NCBI GenBank assembly: GCA_036245805.1
Contig: BTRK01000002.1
Location: 28,141,067-28,205,066, forward strand
From: Pristionchus mayeri
Taxonomy: Eukaryota > Nematoda > Chromadorea > Rhabditida > Neodiplogasteridae
DNA: 64,000 bases
Direction: 5' to 3'
Within the stretch, counting starts at the first letter, position 1. Each line of letters starts with the position of its first letter. This document shows, one piece after another, positions 60,216-64,000 of the stretch. Below the pieces are notes generated by a model that was given only the letters and a program-made list of their open reading frames with translations, was not told the DNA's origin and searched no databases. A program made the position numbers and the translations under genes.

Positions 60216-62129
60216 TCAGTGGTTGATCTGGCTCTCCGCTGCCTGTTGTTCCCTCTCCAAGATGGCTCTCGCCAGTTTGCCCGTGTCCTTGGGGCAGATT
60301 CTGCAGAGATCAAAGATCACTCTCTCGTCATCTCTCACTTGTCTATAGTCTCAGGAGGAGGAGCCCAAGTTGGAATCGGCTCTGTTTTCTGCTTGGTTGC
60401 CTCCCCCACGCTAATGTCAAATACAAGTTGGATCCAGCACTGAATCCAACTTGTGCTGGCTTGGATACAACTTGTAATATTTGTTTAGCGTAGCGACCCA
60501 AGCTTAAAACAGAGCTGATTCCAATTTGGACGCTTCCTCCTGAGGCTCGAGAAAGATCAAAGATCAAAACCTGGGTGGGCTGGGAGGGGCGGGCTGCTTG
60601 CGGGTCATCGTCGCCGTTCCTCCACTGATGGAGACTGCGATCTCCTCCTTCAGGAACTCGTCCATCGCCTTCTGCAATTTGCACGACGATGAATAATGCA
60701 AAATTTTATTTTTACTACCAATTAAGTGCACAGCATCACTTGCAGTGGACCAGCGCAAAATAAATGGCAGAAGTGAAGCATATGCGAATCACAAATTTTT
60801 AAAGCGGAATCTTCTGAACAACAACAACACAATTCCTCGAAGATCGAACCTTGAAGACCTCGACGCCTTCCTTGAACTCCTTCAGCTGTCTCCTCTCTTC
60901 GTCGGTGAGCTTGCGCACGAGTTTGCCGCCCACGAACAACTGAATTACGATGGTTCACCATCTGGTTCAGACAGATGTCTCAACCAAATGTCTCAAAAAT
61001 CCTCCTACGCGCTCTTCACAAATGCTAGAAATGGCGTAGAGTTGAGATTTCATGCGCAGAAAGATCAAAGATCATGCCGACCTGATCATCAGTGATGCTG
61101 CACCCGGCGAAGGCGACGACGTTCGGCTTCTCGGGCGCCTTCACCGAGGACTGAAATATTTTTCTTATTTTAGCCTTTTCATACGCTTTCTTGCTTTAAA
61201 ATCTAGAAGAAGGACCAATGAAGATTCAGACAAATATCAACGATCTAACCGTGCATAGGTCGGGGAACTTGGGCAGATTCCCGCGGGGCCCGGACAGCAG
61301 ACGAGGATGGAAGGCACGCTGAACTAATTAATTAGTTATCCTAATTAGACATCATATGATTAATTGTCTGACAAGGAGAGGTCGCGCAATGTATATGGAG
61401 TTTCTAAACGAGACCTAGCGCATTCGAAAGAGGAGAAAATTCTAAGAACTATTGTTTTCAAATTTGCGGAACGCTCATGTGGAGCTCTGGGCAGTATGTG
61501 AGTTTATGGGAGTTTAGGGACATATCCTCAAAAATTGCATGTTCCCCACTATGAGCCCACATCACCAAATGAACGTTCCGCAAATTTGAAAACAACATGA
61601 GTTCTTAGAATTTTCTCCTCTTTCGAATGCGCTAGGTCTCGTTTAGAAACTCCATATACATTGCGCGACCTCTCCTTGTGAGTGATTGAATGTTACGTTT
61701 TTTCTATTTTTCCGATCGTTCTGCCAAAAACATCGAATCTTCTGTCTTCCTCATGCAATTATTGATCTAGTGAAACTTACTTCGAAAAAAAAATAAATTC
61801 TAATAGTTAAAATATTTAAAAAAAAATACTGGCCTTGAAGTAGTCGTTGATCTCGATGGCGTACTGGGCGAGCTGCCACTTCTCTGGATCGGTCATCTTA
61901 CGCTCCACGCCGTTCTCGATCACCTTCAATGATGAATTTACTTGCAATGGCCTATTGAAAACCACCTTGTGGTGTCAAATGGTTGATGGATACTGACCTT
62001 ATCCCAGAGCACGGTGCAATTCTTGGGTGCTGCATGGGTCTCGTGAAGGGGCGCACTCGACGGGACGGGTGCGAGAGCAGCGAAAGAGAGGAGAGGAAGA
62101 AGAACGAGGAGGAGGGAGTGACGGAGCAT
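60216..62129 (-). CDS. P1: secreted pepsin-inhibitor-3-like protein
   Basis: Seven exons in phase: 61998-62129, 61834-61923, 61250-61318, 61082-61150, 60850-60939, 60571-60671 and 60216-60300; about 200 residues. The ATG directly follows a CCTCTCAG acceptor, suiting spliced-leader addition. The signal peptide is MLRHSLLLVLLPLLSFAALA. Repeat 1: KNCTVLWDK, VIENGVERKMTDPEKW, AIEINDYFK and LPKFPDLCT. Repeat 2: VVAFAGCSITDDQ, LFVGGKLVRKLTDEERRQLK, MDEFLKEEIAVSISGG and PPSPPRICP. Exon sizes and phases equal those of P2 apart from exon 4. Exon 2 ends AAG|GCCAGT, a GC donor where P2 has GT. The last exon after RICP (KDTGKLARAILEREQQAAES) differs from P2. Two foldback elements sit in introns. Role: aspartic-protease inhibitor by family, target unknown. 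Confidence 0.82.
60349..60547. repeat. Foldback in P1 intron 6
   Basis: Arms of about 85 bp: TCAGGAGGAGGAGCCCAAGT at the left and the complement of TCAGGAGGAAGCGTCCAAAT at the right, meeting at GGATCCAGCACTGAATCC. It fills most of the intron, which has a GATCAAAGATC palindrome at each end. Confidence 0.8.
61372..61678. mobile_element. Foldback element in P1 intron 2
   Basis: 307 bp with arms of about 115 bp that are nearly exact (CAAGGAGAGGTCGCGCAATG at the left, complement at the right). Possible TGA duplication on both sides. Non-coding. Confidence 0.85.
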
Positions 62130-62167
62130 CTGAGAGGGATAGCTGATTTACAGTAGAGCTTGAGTCA

Positions 62168-62213
62168 CGGCCTATTCACAGACTAGGAGAGAGTGCGTTA
62201 TATGAATAGGCCG
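62168..62213. repeat. Short hairpin upstream of P1
   Basis: CGGCCTATTCA and TGAATAGGCCG around about 24 bases, 39 bp upstream of the P1 ATG. Confidence 0.6.
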
Positions 62214-62282
62214 TATCTGTAACTAGTGTGACCAGGTGAGGTGCTACACCAAACTAGTTGATGGGGGTAGAGTAAGGTAAGC

Positions 62283-62508
62283 TCACGCCTTCACACTCCC
62301 TGATTCGCGCTCTTCATGCCGACAGCCGTATACGATGCCGTGAAGAAGAATTCGAAATGCCAATCACTGTCTCTTCCTATCCCTCTCTCAGGGATAGAGC
62401 AGGAATAGGAAGGGAAAGGATAAGGCAATTCCAAATCTCCCAGGCTCGATTCTCACTACGGCTGTCGGCATGAAGAACGCGAATGATGCAATGAGAAGGC
62501 GTGAAATG
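62283..62508. repeat. Inverted repeat upstream of P1, related to the one at P2
   Basis: Outer arms CACGCCTTC and inner TTCGCGCTCTTCATGCCGAC AGCCGTA match the right arm (62457-62508) in inverse. Internal GAATTCGAAATGCCAATCAC resembles the GACTTCGAATTGCCAG of the P2 repeat, and both share CGCGCTCTTCA. It starts about 155 bp upstream of the P1 ATG. Confidence 0.65.
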
Positions 62509-62509
62509 A

Positions 62510-63540
62510 ATGAGATATCCCAGGCATGACCCACCTCATTTTATACCCCCATCTTATCTGGCTCAATCAGCAAAGATCGGCGAGTGCACACAAGGAGAAA
62601 GGCGCTGATTGTTTTCGTCAACTTCCGATCCACTTTCTCCTCCTGAGATAAGGCAACCTTAAGTGATCAGGGTGATCTACTACCCAGCGGAGAGTCTAGA
62701 CTGTGCACGAATTGAGAGCGTGTTTGTACTCTATCTGATCGCTCTGGCAAATTTTTACAGCTGAAAAATACAGCATGCACTCGTAATTTCGCACACTTTC
62801 TCACGGAAGAACGATGATTGATCCTCAGCAAAAAATCACTGATTGACGAGAGTTCATTGTACATTTTTTGTGGCCGATTTCGTATTTGTCAATTTCATGC
62901 ATGTCTAGCCTGTCCGATGTTTGAGTTTTCAGGACAATACATCTTATTTCCGATAAATTGTTTCCTTTTTTTCGAATTTCTACTTACCAGACCCTTCCAG
63001 TCCTTCAGGTGAACCTGCCTACAATCTATACTTATATATGAAGCACAGTGTGATCGTGTCCGTTCATAATGCCAAATCTGTGAGGAGGTGGAGAGAGCGC
63101 GTGCGCAAAAAAAATTCAGTGACTGCGAAACTTAATCCACTAGCACGGGAGCCCATGCCGAAAGCGGGGGCGCAATCGTGCTGTACACAATAAGATAATG
63201 GCTCGATCGTAAGGACTGGTGACTGCGGTTGCGTACTGGAAATGCCTTTATCTCTTATTGTTCATATGACTCCGGTTGCGTAAGAATCAAACAACGTTCT
63301 GAAGGGTCTGGCACAGCGATTTTTCGAAAACTTGTGGAAAGGGGTTTTCGAGGGTGCTGATCATCGTGGACATCTTCATTTTGCACCAACTCGACCGGTT
63401 AGGCCAGGCTGCATGTAGGCTGCATCTATGTTTCTGTTCATATCTCCGCAACCGATTGAGTGATGATCTTGAAATTTGGAAAGTGGTTGAATGTGATACC
63501 TACGACTCTGTCGAAGCTAAATTAGAATATTTATTTTTTG
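62510..63540. other. Intergenic with a dispersed-repeat fragment
   Basis: No gene recognised. At 63029-63190 it holds the TATACTTATATATGAAGC and CACTAGCACGGGAGC blocks also seen in Z1 (2247-2432), a possible Helitron-like fragment. Confidence 0.45.
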
Positions 63541-63544
63541 TAAA

Positions 63545-64000
63545 ATATAGAAAAATTCGAATCTCGAGTCTATGCTAAAAACTTGTAAAATGAATTATAT
63601 GGGAAGATGCACCTTGTCTAGAGGATCATTTTTCGTATGCATAGTAGGGTATTATGTCTCTGGGTTTTTCTGTTGTACACCATTTTACATTCCCTTTTTC
63701 GTCATTACGACGCGCACTGTGCACGAAGAGTGAGAAATGTGAATGAGTTTCACTGCCAACTATACTCTCAGATCCAATCATCTCGACGCGAGTTATTGGA
63801 GGGTATATTTGCCAGTGAAACTCTTCGCGCACATTGCGCGGCGTAATGGCGAAAAATGGAATATAAAATGAAGTATAACAGAAAAAACGCAGAGACATAA
63901 TACCCTACCATGCATAAGAAAAATGATCCTCTAGACAAGGCGCATCTTCGCATATAATTCATTTTGCAAGTTTTTAACATAGACTCGAGATCCGAATTTT
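63545..64000. mobile_element. Foldback element running off the window end
   Basis: Left arm about 63545-63745 and right arm about 63815-64000 are inverse copies (AATTCGAATCTCGAGTCTAT near the left, complement at the last bases). The 3' limit is beyond the window, so the full size is unknown. The frames in it on both strands mirror each other and are not genes. Confidence 0.8.

Noticed and set aside
63545..63980. Short frames on both strands at the window end
   Set aside because: They mirror one another because the region is an inverted repeat.
1..64000. CRISPR arrays or prokaryotic operons
   Set aside because: No regularly spaced direct repeats; introns and eukaryotic domains throughout exclude a prokaryotic source.

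Overview
The window looks like nematode nuclear DNA. Introns are short (often 40-90 bp) with TTTCAG-type acceptors. Several start codons sit a few bases after an acceptor, as expected for spliced-leader trans-splicing. Two genes belong to the nematode pepsin-inhibitor-3 family, and TA-flanked mariner and small foldback elements are everywhere. I cannot name the species; a rhabditid or diplogastrid-like worm is an inference. Gene models come from splice sites read by eye plus paralogue comparison.

Layout. (1) About 1.2-30.8 kb, + strand: five tandem paralogues (here Z1-Z5) of an unrecognised C2H2 zinc-finger family. Each has an N-terminal three-exon helical module, an acidic exon, about 10-15 fingers each on its own exon, and an acidic C-terminal tail. 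Z1 and Z2 carry many lesions and look like pseudogenes. Z3 is shorter but mostly sound. Z4 and Z5 have 15 finger exons and a second copy of the N-terminal module, with one to three damaged fingers each. A relic of a sixth tail lies at about 34.0 kb. Z introns have absorbed many elements: a 3 kb foldback carrying LINE fragments, a 1.25 kb foldback, two hAT-like MITEs, and a TTAA-flanked element with a tRNA-like promoter.

(2) About 31.0-37.0 kb, - strand: a cluster of small coiled-coil genes (K0-K3) duplicated in tandem and partly broken, plus a 53-codon ORF. (3) 37.2-38.6 kb: a decayed LINE. (4) 39.6-43.0 kb, - strand: an SF1 (UPF1-like) helicase with all core motifs but a one-base insertion in a C run. 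(5) 44.0-48.5 kb: a broken small secreted protein on + and, on -, a type I membrane protein with two Ig domains.

(6) 48.5-55.5 kb: gene-poor GA/CT-rich DNA with many copies of a short palindromic hairpin repeat. (7) 55.5-62.1 kb, - strand: two paralogous pepsin-inhibitor-3-like secreted proteins (P2, P1) with matching seven-exon structures. P2 has gained a Pro/Thr-rich linker exon and carries a nearly intact mariner in an intron. A related inverted repeat lies upstream of both. (8) 62.5-64.0 kb: no gene seen, with a foldback running off the end.

Most unusual: the birth-and-death zinc-finger array with one finger per exon and a new helical module, and an 11-bp palindrome (GATCAAAGATC on +) that recurs beside splice sites in two unrelated gene families.
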